The position numbers and the translations under genes are program-made. A stretch of 64,000 nt of DNA. It comes from Streptomyces noursei ATCC 11455. Its GTDB lineage: Bacteria; Actinomycetota; Actinomycetes; Streptomycetales; Streptomycetaceae. Under the pieces are notes generated by a model. That model worked only from the letters and a program-made list of their open reading frames with translations, was not told the DNA's origin and searched no databases. The stretch lies in contig NZ_CP011533.1 of NCBI RefSeq assembly GCF_001704275.1, forward strand, positions 3,472,001 to 3,536,000. The letters run 5' to 3'. This document shows positions 50,724 to 60,002 of this stretch, in pieces; within the stretch, counting starts at the first letter, position 1; each line of letters begins with the position of its first letter.

Positions 50724-51506
50724 GTGGAAGTTGTCATCGTCCCGGATGCCGTGGCAGGCGGCGAGCTCATCGCGGAGGCCATCGCCACCCTGGTGCGCCG
50801 CAAGCCCGAGGCGCTGCTCGGTGTGGCCACCGGCTCGACCCCGTTGCCCATCTACGAGGCGCTGGCGACGAAGGTCCGGGCCGGTGCGGTGGACGCCTCA
50901 CGGGCCCGGATCTGCCAACTCGACGAGTATGTGGGCCTGCCCGCCGGGCACCCCGAGTCGTACCGCTCGGTGGTGCTGCGCGAGGTGGTGGAGCCGCTGG
51001 GGCTCGACGAGAGCGCGTTCATGGGGCCGGACGGCACGGCGGAGGACGTCCAGGCCGCCTGCGAGGCGTACGACAAGGCGCTGCGCGACGCCGGCGGGGT
51101 GGACCTCCAACTGCTCGGCATCGGCACCGACGGGCACATCGGCTTCAACGAGCCCTGCTCGTCGTTGGCTTCCCGTACCCGTATCAAGACCCTCACCCAG
51201 CAGACCCGGGAGGACAACGCCCGCTTCTTCGACAGCCTGGACGAGGTCCCGCACCACGTCATCACCCAGGGCATCGGCACCATCCTGGAGGCCCGTCACC
51301 TGGTGCTGCTCGCCACCGGCGAGGGCAAGGCCGACGCCGTGGCGCAGGCCGTCGAGGGGCCGGTCGCCGCGCTGGTGCCGGCCTCGGCGCTCCAGCTCCA
51401 CCGGCATGCCACGGTGGTCGTCGACGAGGCCGCGGCGTCGAAGCTGAAGCTGGCCGACTACTTCCGCGCGACCTACGCCGCCAAGCCGGAGTGGCAGGGG
51501 CTCTAG
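50724..51506 (+). CDS. nagB: Glucosamine-6-phosphate deaminase
   Basis: The protein has 260 residues from the GTG at 50724. It converts glucosamine-6-phosphate to fructose-6-phosphate and ammonia. NagB signatures are LLGVATGSTPLPIYEAL (phosphate loop), RICQLDEYVGLPAGHPESYRSV (catalytic Asp) and LLGIGTDGHIGFNEPCSSLASRTRI (Asp/His/Glu). Its own dre operator lies upstream and a long hairpin downstream. It is convergent with the GH3-dasCBA operon, and together they form the aminosugar regulon. Confidence 0.96.
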   Translation: MEVVIVPDAVAGGELIAEAIATLVRRKPEALLGVATGSTPLPIYEALATKVRAGAVDASRARICQLDEYVGLPAGHPESYRSVVLREVVEPLGLDESAFMGPDGTAEDVQAACEAYDKALRDAGGVDLQLLGIGTDGHIGFNEPCSSLASRTRIKTLTQQTREDNARFFDSLDEVPHHVITQGIGTILEARHLVLLATGEGKADAVAQAVEGPVAALVPASALQLHRHATVVVDEAAASKLKLADYFRATYAAKPEWQGL

Positions 51507-51526
51507 AAGAACCCACCGGCGGCCCG

Positions 51527-51577
51527 AGGGCCCGTACCGGTGCCGGGCCCCGATAGGCCGGCGCGGGTACGGGCCCT
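51527..51577 (+). terminator. Terminator downstream of nagB
   Basis: AGGGCCCGTACC (51527-51538) pairs perfectly with GGTACGGGCCCT (51566-51577). A GC-rich secondary hairpin lies in the 27-nt loop. The remaining gap to 51781 contains a second GC-rich hairpin near 51690 and two copies of CTGACGTCAGGG. Confidence 0.8.
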
Positions 51578-51781
51578 GCGCGTGTCGCGGGGCGGGGCGA
51601 CGCGCCCCACGCGGTCGCCCCGCCTGGCGGCTGCCCCCGCCCGGGCGTGTCCGCCCGTCGGGGAGGGGCCGCCGGGGAGGGCGCACGACCCGTCAGGGGG
51701 TGCGCGCCCTCGGGGCCGCTGACGTCAGGGGTGTGCCGCGTGGTGCGGCTCACCCGTCAGGGAGGCTGACGTCAGGGCCGG

Positions 51782-53311
51782 TCAGTTGGGCCGTCGGCCG
51801 GTGAGGGCCTCGGCCGCGGCCTGCGCGCAGACGCGGGCGGCGCCGTGGGTGGCGAGGTGGGGGGTGCCCTGGGGTGGTGCCTGGGGGACGCCCATCTCGA
51901 CGACGGCGGTGTGGGGACGGGCGGTCAGCAGGGCGTGCAGCGCGTCGGCCATCCACGGGTGACGGTGCAGGTCGCGGACGACGGCCACGACAGGGCGTTC
52001 GCCGGCAGCGGTGAGCAGGGCGTCGACGAGGGCACGGGTGCCGGCCGCGGCGTCCTCTGCGGCGTAGGCGGCGGTCTCGGTGCCGGGGAGGAGCCGGGAG
52101 AGTTCGGCGGCGACGCCCCAGGGGGTTTCGTCGCCGACGGCGATGTTGGCGAGGGGAGTGAAGGAGGCGACGTAGGCGGGGCCGGTCAGCGGCGGGCAGG
52201 GGGTGGCGGAGGTCAGGCGGAGGGCGCGGCGGGCGGCGGTCAGGCCGATCCCGGGTGCGGGCGCGATCCCCTCCCCCGCGCCCGCACCCGTGGTCCAGTG
52301 CGCCAGGGCGCGGACCCGCGCCGCGGCGTCGGCGAGCCGCTCCTCGGGCAGTTCGCCCTCCCGGACGGCGCGGACCAGCGCGTCGCGGAGCCGCAGCACG
52401 GTGTCCTCGTCGGCGAGTCCGCCGCCGACGCAGATCGCGTCGGCCCCGGCCGCGAGCGCCAGGACGCTGCCGCGTTCGATGCCGTAGGTGGCGGAGATGG
52501 CCCGCATCTCGATGCCGTCGGTGACGATCAGGCCGTCGAAGCCGAGGCCGCCTTCGGTGGCGGGTGCGCGCAGCAGGCCGTGCAGGGCGGCGGGGCTGAG
52601 CGTGGCGGGGCGTTCGGCGTCCAGGGCGGGCAGCAGGATGTGGGCGCTCATCACGGCGCGGGTGCCGGCGGCCACCGCGGCGCGGAACGGCACCAGTTCG
52701 CGTTCCTGAAGTGTCGCCAGATCGGCGGTGATGCGGGGGAGGTCGTGGTGGGAGTCGGTGGCGGTGTCGCCGTGGCCGGGGAAGTGCTTGGTGCAGGCGG
52801 CGACACCGGCGGACTGCAACCCCTCGATGTAGGCGGCGGTGTGCCGGGCGACGAGGTCGGGGGCGGCGCCGAAGGAGCGGACCCCGATGACGGGGTTGGC
52901 GGGGTTGGAGTTGACGTCGGCGGAGGGGGCCCAGTTGACGTTGATGCCGCAGTCGGCCAGGCGGCGGCCGAGTTCGCGGGCGACGGCGCGGGTCAGCTCG
53001 GTGTCGTCGACGGCGCCGAGCGCGAGGTTGCCCGGGAAGGAGGAGCCGCCGCGCACTTCGAGGCGGGTGACGTCGCCGCCCTCCTCGTCGATGGCGATCA
53101 GCAGGTCACCGCGGACGTCGCGCAACCGGCCGGAGAGGGCGGCGAGTTGTTCGGGGCCGTGCACGTTGCGACCGAAGAGGGCGACGGTCGCGAGGCCCTC
53201 GTCGAGGCGGCGCAGCAGCCAGTCCGGCGCGGTGGTGCCGGTGAAGCCGGGCTGGAGGACGGCGAGCGCGTCCCGGGTGAGGGTGTCGATGGAGCGGGTG
53301 ACGGTGGCCAT
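51782..53311 (-). CDS. GH3 beta-N-acetylglucosaminidase (NagZ-like)
   Basis: The protein has 509 residues from the ATG at 53311, 2 nt after the dasC stop. The GH3 catalytic barrel shows the NagZ-type loop CTKHFPGHGDTATDSHHDLP (general acid/base His) and the nucleophile Asp in GLIVTDGIEM. SADVNSNPANPVIGVRSFG is also conserved. A C-terminal domain of about 170 residues follows. There is no signal peptide, so it acts inside the cell, cleaving N,N'-diacetylchitobiose imported by DasABC. It is the last gene of the das operon; in S. coelicolor the equivalent gene follows dasC. Confidence 0.9.
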   Translation of the reverse strand: MATVTRSIDTLTRDALAVLQPGFTGTTAPDWLLRRLDEGLATVALFGRNVHGPEQLAALSGRLRDVRGDLLIAIDEEGGDVTRLEVRGGSSFPGNLALGAVDDTELTRAVARELGRRLADCGINVNWAPSADVNSNPANPVIGVRSFGAAPDLVARHTAAYIEGLQSAGVAACTKHFPGHGDTATDSHHDLPRITADLATLQERELVPFRAAVAAGTRAVMSAHILLPALDAERPATLSPAALHGLLRAPATEGGLGFDGLIVTDGIEMRAISATYGIERGSVLALAAGADAICVGGGLADEDTVLRLRDALVRAVREGELPEERLADAAARVRALAHWTTGAGAGEGIAPAPGIGLTAARRALRLTSATPCPPLTGPAYVASFTPLANIAVGDETPWGVAAELSRLLPGTETAAYAAEDAAAGTRALVDALLTAAGERPVVAVVRDLHRHPWMADALHALLTARPHTAVVEMGVPQAPPQGTPHLATHGAARVCAQAAAEALTGRRPN

Positions 53312-53313
53312 GG

Positions 53314-54144
53314 CTATCCCTTCACCGCGCCGGAGGTCAGACCGCCGACGGCCTTGCGTTGCAGGAACAGGAAGAGGACGAGGATCGGGAGGGCGAAGAG
53401 GGAGGCGGCGGCCATCGTGGCGCCCCAGTCGTTGCCGAACTGGGTCTGGAACTGGGACAGCCACAACGGCAGGGTGCCGGCGCCGGGCTCCTTGTTGAGC
53501 ACCAGCACGAGCGGGAACTCGTTCCAGGCGGTGATGAAGCCGAAGAGGGAGGTGGCCATCAGGCCGGGGGCCAGCAGCGGCAGGACGACCTTGACGAACG
53601 CCTGGCGGCGCGAGCAGCCGTCCACCATCGCGGACTCCTCCAACTCCTTGGGCACCGCGGCGACATAGCCGCGCAGCGTCAGGAGGGTGAAGGGCAGCAC
53701 CATCAGCATGTAGAAGAAGGTGAGCGGCAGCAGGCTGTTCAGCAGGTCCGCGTCCCGGACGATCATGTAGATCGAGATCACCATGACCTCCCAGGGCGCC
53801 ATCTGGGCGACCATGAAGGTCAGCAGGATGCCCTTGCGGCCCTTGAACCGCATCCGGGCGATGGCGAACGAGCCGCACAATCCGATCACCAGCGACAGCC
53901 CGACGGCGACCACGGTCACCAGGACGGAATTCCCGGCCAGCCGCCAGAAGTTCGGGGCGGCCACGGCCGTCACGAAGTGCGAGAAGGTGCCGTGGAACGG
54001 GAACCACACCGGGTCCTCGCTGAGGATGTCCTGGGTCGGCTTGAAGGCCGTGGCGAACATCCAGTACACGGGGAAGGCGAAGACGAGCGCGAGGACGGCG
54101 GCTGTCGCGTTGGGCCAGATCCGGCCGGCGAGTGAGCGCTTCAC
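53314..54144 (-). CDS. dasC: Chitooligosaccharide ABC transporter permease DasC
   Basis: The protein has 276 residues. The GTG at 54144 overlaps the dasB stop (GTGA). It is a MalG-type permease with six membrane helices and an ATPase-contact loop VPKELEESAMVDGCSRRQAFVKVVLPLLAPGL. It pairs with DasB for import of N,N'-diacetylchitobiose. No ATPase is encoded here; in Streptomyces the shared MsiK ATPase supplies energy. Confidence 0.94.
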   Translation of the reverse strand: MKRSLAGRIWPNATAAVLALVFAFPVYWMFATAFKPTQDILSEDPVWFPFHGTFSHFVTAVAAPNFWRLAGNSVLVTVVAVGLSLVIGLCGSFAIARMRFKGRKGILLTFMVAQMAPWEVMVISIYMIVRDADLLNSLLPLTFFYMLMVLPFTLLTLRGYVAAVPKELEESAMVDGCSRRQAFVKVVLPLLAPGLMATSLFGFITAWNEFPLVLVLNKEPGAGTLPLWLSQFQTQFGNDWGATMAAASLFALPILVLFLFLQRKAVGGLTSGAVKG

Positions 54145-55115
54145 AGCGCGTCCTCCTCTTGCTTGAGCGTCAGGCGCAGGTAGTACGCGGTGAGGGCGAG
54201 CAGCACCACGATGGTCAGCACGGAGATCGCGGCGCCCATCCCGAAGTGGAGGTTGCCGACGCCCTCGGTGAAGGCGTAGATCGGCAGCGTCTCGGTGAGC
54301 CGGTCGGGGCCGCCCTGGTTGATCGCGAAGATCTGCGGGAACGCCTTGAAGACCCAGATGACTTCGAGGAACGTCGTGGCCATGAAGAAGGGGCGCAGGA
54401 AGGGGAAGGTGACGGAGGTGAAGATCTTCCAGGTGCCGGCGCCGTCCATCCGGGCCGCTTCGTAGAGCTCCTTGGGGATCGTCGTGGTGGCGGCGTAGAG
54501 GTTGAGGGCCACGAAGGGCAGCGACTGCCAGACGATCAGGACGGTGATGACGAAGAAGGTGGACAGCTGGGTGCCGACCCAGTCGTAGCGAGCCATGGAG
54601 TGCCAACCGAGGTGGTCCAGCACCCAGTTGACGACGCCGTAGCGGGAGTCGAAGAGCCACTGGAAGACGGTGGTGGCGGCGATCGACGGCATCGCCCAGG
54701 CCAGCACCAGCGCCACCGACAGCGTCAGCCGCATCTTCTTGCCCAGCCGGGCCAGCAGCAGTCCGAGCAGGGTGCCCAGCACCATGATCAGGACGACGTT
54801 GACGGCGGTGAAGACGACGGTGCGGACGGTGACCCGCCAGAACTGCTCGCTGCCCAGGACCTCCTGGTAGTTGCCCAGCCCCCGCCAGTCGGTGAGGTGC
54901 TGGATCAGCTCCTTCATGTTGAGGTTCTGGAAGGAGAGCACCAGGTTGCGGACGAGCGGCCAGCCCAGGAAGACCGCGGTGGCGAGCAGGGCGGGGAGCA
55001 GCAGGAGGTAGGGGGCGGCCCGCCGGCCGCCGGCGCCGCTCCGGGCCGGCGGTGCGCCGCCCTTGCCGGTCCGCGGCACGGTCCTCCCCGCCGCTTCGTC
55101 GAGCTGCACTGCCAT
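54141..55115 (-). CDS. dasB: Chitooligosaccharide ABC transporter permease DasB
   Basis: The protein has 324 residues from the ATG at 55115. It is a MalF-type permease with a Gly/Ala-rich cytosolic N-terminus, six membrane helices, LLLLPALLATAVFLGWPLVRNLVLSF at the start, and the EAA loop IPKELYEAARMDGAGTWKIFTSVTFPFLRP. It follows dasA after a 165-nt gap holding a stable hairpin, and is coupled to dasC. Confidence 0.94.
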   Translation of the reverse strand: MAVQLDEAAGRTVPRTGKGGAPPARSGAGGRRAAPYLLLLPALLATAVFLGWPLVRNLVLSFQNLNMKELIQHLTDWRGLGNYQEVLGSEQFWRVTVRTVVFTAVNVVLIMVLGTLLGLLLARLGKKMRLTLSVALVLAWAMPSIAATTVFQWLFDSRYGVVNWVLDHLGWHSMARYDWVGTQLSTFFVITVLIVWQSLPFVALNLYAATTTIPKELYEAARMDGAGTWKIFTSVTFPFLRPFFMATTFLEVIWVFKAFPQIFAINQGGPDRLTETLPIYAFTEGVGNLHFGMGAAISVLTIVVLLALTAYYLRLTLKQEEDAL

Positions 55116-55228
55116 GAGCGTGTGGTCCCCTCGTTCCCGTGGATGCGCCTGTGGTGCCCGTGGCGGCGGCCGCCGGTCCCGCGGGGGCCGGCCCGGCGCG
55201 GTGGCGGCGGCCGCGGTCGCTGTCCCGG

Positions 55229-55267
55229 GCGTACGGGCGGGGCGGCAGGGACGCCCGGCCCGTACGC
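55229..55267 (-). other. Hairpin between dasA and dasB
   Basis: GCGTACGGGC (55229-55238) and GCCCGTACGC (55258-55267) form a perfect 10-bp stem beginning 14 nt after the dasA stop. In binding-protein operons such a hairpin typically stabilises the binding-protein mRNA and limits permease expression. Confidence 0.65.
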
Positions 55268-55280
55268 GTCCGGTGGCCGG

Positions 55281-56546
55281 CTACTGCTTGGCGAGCCGTG
55301 CGTTCAGCTCGGACTCGATGTCCTTGGCGGCGTCGGTCGGGGCCTTACCGTTCAGGACCGCGGTCATGTAGTTCTTGATCGGGTTCGGCACATTCTCGAC
55401 CGCGGCCCACTGCGGGATCAGCGGGGTGGTGCCGCCGGACTTCTCGGCGGCCGGGGCGGCGGCCGCGGCGGCCGGGTTGTCCTTGGCGGCGCCGGCCAGG
55501 GCCGGCGACTTGGGCGTCCAGCCGGATTCCTTGACCATCTGGGCGTCGTTGTCCTTGGAGAGGGCGACCTTGAGGAATTCCTTGGCGAGTTCCTGGTTCT
55601 TGCTCATTCCGGCGACGGCGAAGTTGGAGCCGCCGAGGAAAACACCCTCGGGCTTGGCGGCACTCTCCCCCGGAATGGTGAAGAATCCGATGTCGTCCTT
55701 GATCTTCGGGTTGGCCTTGATGGCGGTGGCCGCCTCGTAACCCATGGCGATGATGGCGCCGGTCTTCCCCTTGGCGAAGATCTCGCCCTGCTGCGGGGTG
55801 GCCTCGTCCTTATTCTTGGGGGCGGTGCTGAACGCCTGGTACTGCTTGTAGATGTCCATCGCCTTGGCGACCTTGGGGTCAGAGAAATTCGAGACCCATT
55901 TGTCGCCCTCCTTCTTCACCAGTTGCGCACCGGTGCCGATGGTCAGGCCGTCGAGGAAGTACCAGTTCTGGCCGGGCAGGTAGAGCGGCTCGGCGTCGGT
56001 CTTCCGCTTGACGGCATCGAGGTCGTGGAAGAGCTCGGCGCGGGTGGTGGGGAGCTTGGTGATCCCGGCCTGGGCCCAGATCTTCTTGTTGTACATCACC
56101 ACGCGGTTGCCGGCGAACCACGGCAGGGCGTACTGCTTCCCGTCCACCATCGCGGCCTTGTTGAAGGCGTCGTTCCAGTCGGCGCCGATCTCCTTCTTCA
56201 GATCGCCGAGGTCGACCAGGGCGCCGGCCTTGGCGTAGGCGGCGGTCTGGGTGTTGCCGATCTCGACGACGTCCGGCGGGGTGTCCTCGGAAAGCGCGGT
56301 GCTCAGTTTCTGCTGAATTCCGTTCCACTGCTGGACCTTGAATTCCACAGTGGCGCCGGTCTTCTTCTTGAATTGCTCGGACACCTGCTTGGTCCATTGG
56401 TCCGGATTGGAGCCGGACATCACCCATACGGTCAGCTTCTGTCCCTTGAAGCCGTCGGCACCCGCATTTCCGCCGCTCGACCCACAGGCAGCGACACTCA
56501 CCAGCATTCCCGCGACCGCGGTCGCCGCTATGAGCCCACGCTTCAT
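55281..56546 (-). CDS. dasA: Chitooligosaccharide-binding lipoprotein DasA
   Basis: The protein has 421 residues from the ATG at 56546. The lipoprotein signal peptide ends VSVAAC (Cys near residue 21). It is a MalE-type solute-binding protein: LTVWVMSGSNPDQWTKQVSEQFKKKTGATVEFKVQQW, TPPDVVEIGNTQTAAYAKAGAL, ALPWFAGNRVVMYNKKIWAQAG, GESAAKPEGVFLGGSNFAVAG. It binds chitobiose in S. coelicolor. Two dre-like sites lie 34-73 nt upstream, so DasR repression is expected. Confidence 0.95.
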   Translation of the reverse strand: MKRGLIAATAVAGMLVSVAACGSSGGNAGADGFKGQKLTVWVMSGSNPDQWTKQVSEQFKKKTGATVEFKVQQWNGIQQKLSTALSEDTPPDVVEIGNTQTAAYAKAGALVDLGDLKKEIGADWNDAFNKAAMVDGKQYALPWFAGNRVVMYNKKIWAQAGITKLPTTRAELFHDLDAVKRKTDAEPLYLPGQNWYFLDGLTIGTGAQLVKKEGDKWVSNFSDPKVAKAMDIYKQYQAFSTAPKNKDEATPQQGEIFAKGKTGAIIAMGYEAATAIKANPKIKDDIGFFTIPGESAAKPEGVFLGGSNFAVAGMSKNQELAKEFLKVALSKDNDAQMVKESGWTPKSPALAGAAKDNPAAAAAAPAAEKSGGTTPLIPQWAAVENVPNPIKNYMTAVLNGKAPTDAAKDIESELNARLAKQ

Positions 56547-56579
56547 CGCGCTCTCCCCCTCAAGGACGGGTTTGGCTTT

Positions 56580-56619
56580 AATGGTTTAGACCAGTTCCCG
56601 CAGCTTGGCCTAGACCTTT
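56580..56619 (-). promoter_or_regulatory. Two dre sites in the dasR-dasA intergenic region
   Basis: dre1 on the minus strand reads ACTGGTCTAAACCATT (56595-56580), 14 of 16 to the consensus. dre2 at 56604-56619 (CTTGGCCTAGACCTTT) is weaker, about 11 of 16. Centres are 24 bp apart. They lie 34 and 58 bp before the dasA start. A -35-like TTGACA lies further upstream on the minus strand near 56627-56632. Confidence 0.88.
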
Positions 56620-56787
56620 AGGGGTGTCAAGGGTGTATAAGAGTCGCTGTCAGGTCCGTTACCGGACCGACATCTGACGGGGCGGGACCCGCGTGGCCCC
56701 CCGGACACCCCGTCCGTGCCACGATGTGAGCCGCTACGTACGGAGGAGCCGGTGACGGCAGCACGACAGGCATCGGAGAGGCGGGTC

Positions 56788-57549
56788 ATGGACACCGAGG
56801 CGGGCAGCGCCGAGAGCGGCGGCAGCGCCACACGCACCGCCCGGGTGCCCAAGTACTACCGCCTCAAGCGGCATTTGCTGGAGATCACCGAGACCCTGCC
56901 GCCGGGCACCCCGGTGCCGCCCGAGCGCACCCTCGCCGCGGAGTTCGACACCTCCCGCACCACCGTCCGCCAGGCCCTCCAGGAGCTGGTCGTCGAGGGC
57001 CGTCTGGAGCGCATCCAGGGCAAGGGCACCTTCGTCGCCAAGCCCAAGGTCTCCCAGGCGCTGCAACTGACCTCCTACACGGAGGACATGCGGGCCCAGG
57101 GCCTGGAGCCGACCTCCCAGCTGCTGGACATCGGCTACGTCACCGCCGACGACCGGCTGGCCGGGCTGCTGGACATCGTCCCCGGCGGCAGGGTGCTGCG
57201 CATCGAGCGGCTGCGGCTGGCCAGCGGCGAGCCGATGGCCATCGAGACCACCCACCTGTCGGCCAAGCGGTTCCCGGCGCTCCGCCGCAACCTCGTCAAG
57301 TACACGTCGCTCTACACCGCGCTGGCCGAGGTCTACGACGTCCGGCTGGCGGAGGCCGAGGAGACCATCGAGACCTCGCTGGCCACCCCGCGCGAGGCCG
57401 GGCTGCTGGGCACCGACGTCGGCCTGCCGATGCTGATGCTCTCCCGGCACTCCCTGGACGCCCACGGGCAGCCGGTGGAGTGGGTGCGCTCGGTCTACCG
57501 CGGCGACCGCTACAAGTTCGTCGCCCGCCTCCAGCGCCCGACGGACTGA
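56788..57549 (+). CDS. dasR: GntR/HutC-family global regulator DasR
   Basis: The protein has 253 residues. The ATG at 56788 fits the known DasR N-terminus (a GTG at 56752, 36 nt upstream with GGAGGAG, is the alternative). The wHTH is [70 protein letters not shown]. The UTRA effector domain follows, with [23 protein letters not shown] and [18 protein letters not shown]. It binds glucosamine-6-P or GlcNAc-6-P and controls chitin use, the PTS and antibiotic onset. It is divergent from dasA. Confidence 0.97.
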   Translation: MDTEAGSAESGGSATRTARVPKYYRLKRHLLEITETLPPGTPVPPERTLAAEFDTSRTTVRQALQELVVEGRLERIQGKGTFVAKPKVSQALQLTSYTEDMRAQGLEPTSQLLDIGYVTADDRLAGLLDIVPGGRVLRIERLRLASGEPMAIETTHLSAKRFPALRRNLVKYTSLYTALAEVYDVRLAEAEETIETSLATPREAGLLGTDVGLPMLMLSRHSLDAHGQPVEWVRSVYRGDRYKFVARLQRPTD

Positions 57550-57774
57550 ACCCGTCCGCGCATGCCGCACCGGGCCGGGCCGTACGGGCCCCGACCGCAC
57601 CGCCGCCCGTCCACCGCGTCACGCCACGAGGGCCGTCCCGGCGCCTGCTCCGCCCAACTCCCCCGCGATAACCGCCGCATACCGATATGCGGACAGCTAG
57701 TGACGCGTGCCACGTCCCTGGCTTAGATTTCCAGCCGATCACACAGGAGTTCACCAGGGACGGGAGCCACGGTC

Positions 57775-58035
57775 ATGGCCGAGAAAGCCGCACCACCGGA
57801 CCGCAGACCGGTCGTCACCCCCACGCGTGTGGTGGCCGGACTGTGCCTGCTCGCCCCGTTCGTCGCGATGTTGTGGGTGAGTTCGTACGCCAGGATCGAG
57901 CCGACGCTGATCGGGATCCCGTTCTTCTACTGGTACCAGATGGCGTGGGTGCTGATCTCGACGGCGCTGACCGCCGTGGCCTACAAGCTGGTTCAGCGTG
58001 AGCAGCGCGCCCGTAAGGGTGGTGCGGACCGATGA
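57775..58035 (+). CDS. DUF3311 small membrane protein, symporter partner
   Basis: The protein has 86 residues from the ATG at 57775. It has two membrane helices (VVAGLCLLAPFVAMLWV and IGIPFFYWYQMAWVLISTALTAVAYKLV), with the FYWYQ signature of DUF3311. The stop overlaps the symporter start (ATGA). Such short proteins commonly accompany sodium:solute symporters and are thought to be auxiliary subunits. Confidence 0.92.
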   Translation: MAEKAAPPDRRPVVTPTRVVAGLCLLAPFVAMLWVSSYARIEPTLIGIPFFYWYQMAWVLISTALTAVAYKLVQREQRARKGGADR

Positions 58036-59696
58036 CGACCCCTGTCACGACGCTCGCCGCCGCCTCCCATGGCGTCAACGGCGTGGCGCTCGCCGTCTTC
58101 GTCTTCTTCTTCCTCGCCGTCACGGTCATGGGCTTCCTGGCCGCGCGCTGGCGCAGGGCCGAGCAGTCCGCCAGCCTCGACGAATGGGGCCTGGGCGGGC
58201 GGAGCTTCGGCACCTGGATCACCTGGTTCCTGCTGGGCGGCGACCTGTACACCGCGTACACGTTCGTGGCCGTGCCGGCGGCGATCTACACGGCCGGCGC
58301 CGCCGGCTTCTTCGCCGTCCCGTACACCATCCTGGTCTACCCGCTGATCTTCACCTTCCTGCCCCGGCTCTGGTCGGTCTCGCACCGGCACGGGTACGTC
58401 ACCACCTCCGACTTCGTCCGCGGCCGCTTCGGCTCCAAGGGCCTGTCGCTGGCGGTGGCGCTCACCGGCCTGCTCGCCACGATGCCCTACATCGCGCTCC
58501 AACTCGTCGGCATCCAGGCCGTGCTGGACGTGATGGGGGTCGGCGGCGGCGAGCACGCCAACTGGTTCGTCAAGGACCTGCCGCTGCTGATCGCGTTCGC
58601 CGTGCTGGCCGCGTACACCTACTCCTCGGGCCTGCGGGCGCCCGCGCTGATCGCGTTCGTCAAGGACGGGCTGATCTACCTCGTCATCGTGGTGGCGATC
58701 ATCTACATCCCGATCAAGCTGGGCGGCTTCGGCGAGATCTTCCACTCGGCCAAGGAAACGCTCGCCGTGCACGGGCCGACCGGCAAACCGCGCGGTGAAC
58801 TGGCCAGCGGCCCCAACGCGCAGTGGGCGTACGCGACGCTCGCGCTCGGCTCGGCGCTGGCGCTGTTCATGTACCCGCACTCGATCACCGCGACGCTCTC
58901 CTCGCGCAGCCGCAACGTCATCCGCCGCAACACCACGATCCTGCCGCTCTACTCCCTGATGCTGGGCCTCCTCGCGCTGCTCGGCTTCATGGCGATCAAG
59001 GCCGGCACGGACACCCGGGGCAATGCGCAGTTGGCGATCCCGCAGCTCTTCGCGGACATGTTCCCCAGCTGGTTCGCCGGGGTGGCGTTCGCCGCGATCG
59101 GCATCGGCGCGCTGGTGCCCGCGGCGATCATGTCGATCGCCGCCGCCAACCTCTTCACCCGGAACGTCTACAAGGACTTCCTCAAGCCCACCGCCACGCC
59201 CGAGCAGGAGCACAAGGTCGCCAAGCTGGTCTCCCTGCTGGTCAAGGTCGGAGCGCTGGTCTTCGTCCTCACCATGGACAAGACCGTCGCGATCAACTTC
59301 CAGCTGCTGGGCGGCATCTGGATCCTGCAGACCATGCCGGCGCTGGTCGGCGGCCTCTTCACCCGGTGGTTCCACCGCTGGGCGCTGCTGGCCGGCTGGG
59401 CGATCGGCATGGTCTACGGCACCCTCGCCGCGTACGGGGTGGCCAGCCCGACCCAGAAGCACTTCGGCGGCTCCAGCGCGGAGATCCCCGGGATCGGCGA
59501 GATCGGCTACATCGGCCTCACCGCGTTCGTGCTGAACGTGGTGGTGACGGTCGTCCTGACGGTCGTCCTCAAGGCCCTCAAGGCCCCTGAGGGCACCGAC
59601 GAGACCTCCCCCGACGACTACACCGCCGACCTCGGCGACAAGGGCGTCGTCGCCGACCTGCCGCCGGCGACGACGGGTGCGCCGGCGGGGCACTGA
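58032..59696 (+). CDS. Sodium:solute (monocarboxylate) symporter
   Basis: The protein has 554 residues. The ATG is coupled to the DUF3311 gene. It is an SSS-family member with about 13 helices. LGGRSFGTWITWFLLGGDLYTAYTFVAVPA is the TM2-TM3 region with the Na+ site, and GFMAIKAGTD and GIGALVPAAIMSIAAANLFTRNVY are the characteristic TM9/10 region. It resembles MctP/MctC pyruvate, acetate and propionate transporters. The acidic C-terminal tail is cytosolic. Genes of this pair lie just after dasR but have their own promoter region. Confidence 0.91.
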   Translation: MTTPVTTLAAASHGVNGVALAVFVFFFLAVTVMGFLAARWRRAEQSASLDEWGLGGRSFGTWITWFLLGGDLYTAYTFVAVPAAIYTAGAAGFFAVPYTILVYPLIFTFLPRLWSVSHRHGYVTTSDFVRGRFGSKGLSLAVALTGLLATMPYIALQLVGIQAVLDVMGVGGGEHANWFVKDLPLLIAFAVLAAYTYSSGLRAPALIAFVKDGLIYLVIVVAIIYIPIKLGGFGEIFHSAKETLAVHGPTGKPRGELASGPNAQWAYATLALGSALALFMYPHSITATLSSRSRNVIRRNTTILPLYSLMLGLLALLGFMAIKAGTDTRGNAQLAIPQLFADMFPSWFAGVAFAAIGIGALVPAAIMSIAAANLFTRNVYKDFLKPTATPEQEHKVAKLVSLLVKVGALVFVLTMDKTVAINFQLLGGIWILQTMPALVGGLFTRWFHRWALLAGWAIGMVYGTLAAYGVASPTQKHFGGSSAEIPGIGEIGYIGLTAFVLNVVVTVVLTVVLKALKAPEGTDETSPDDYTADLGDKGVVADLPPATTGAPAGH

Positions 59697-59718
59697 GGCG
59701 CGCCGACACCTACGGTCG

Positions 59719-59754
59719 AGGGCCGCCGCGCTCCCCCAGGGGCGCGGCGGCCCT
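59719..59754 (+). terminator. Terminator after the symporter gene
   Basis: AGGGCCGCCGCGC (59719-59731) pairs perfectly over 13 bp with GCGCGGCGGCCCT (59742-59754) around a 10-nt loop, 22 nt after the stop. The rest of the gap to 60002 shows no gene. Confidence 0.85.
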
Positions 59755-60002
59755 CCGCCGTGCAGGGGACGCACGCGGCCGAGGGGGCAGTCCGTCAGCC
59801 GCCGGGTGTCGAACGCCCTGCCCACCGGTGACGGGAGGGAGAGCGGATCGCCGGGCGGGGTCATGGAACCTTCTCCTTCCGGAGAGCTGCGGAGTGGCGG
59901 AGCGGAGACCTCTGACACCGACCATAACGACGGCCACTGACAGTGACGACCGCACTCAACGACCCGGCCGCACACGCCCGTTGGCTCGGTCACACTGGCC
60001 CC

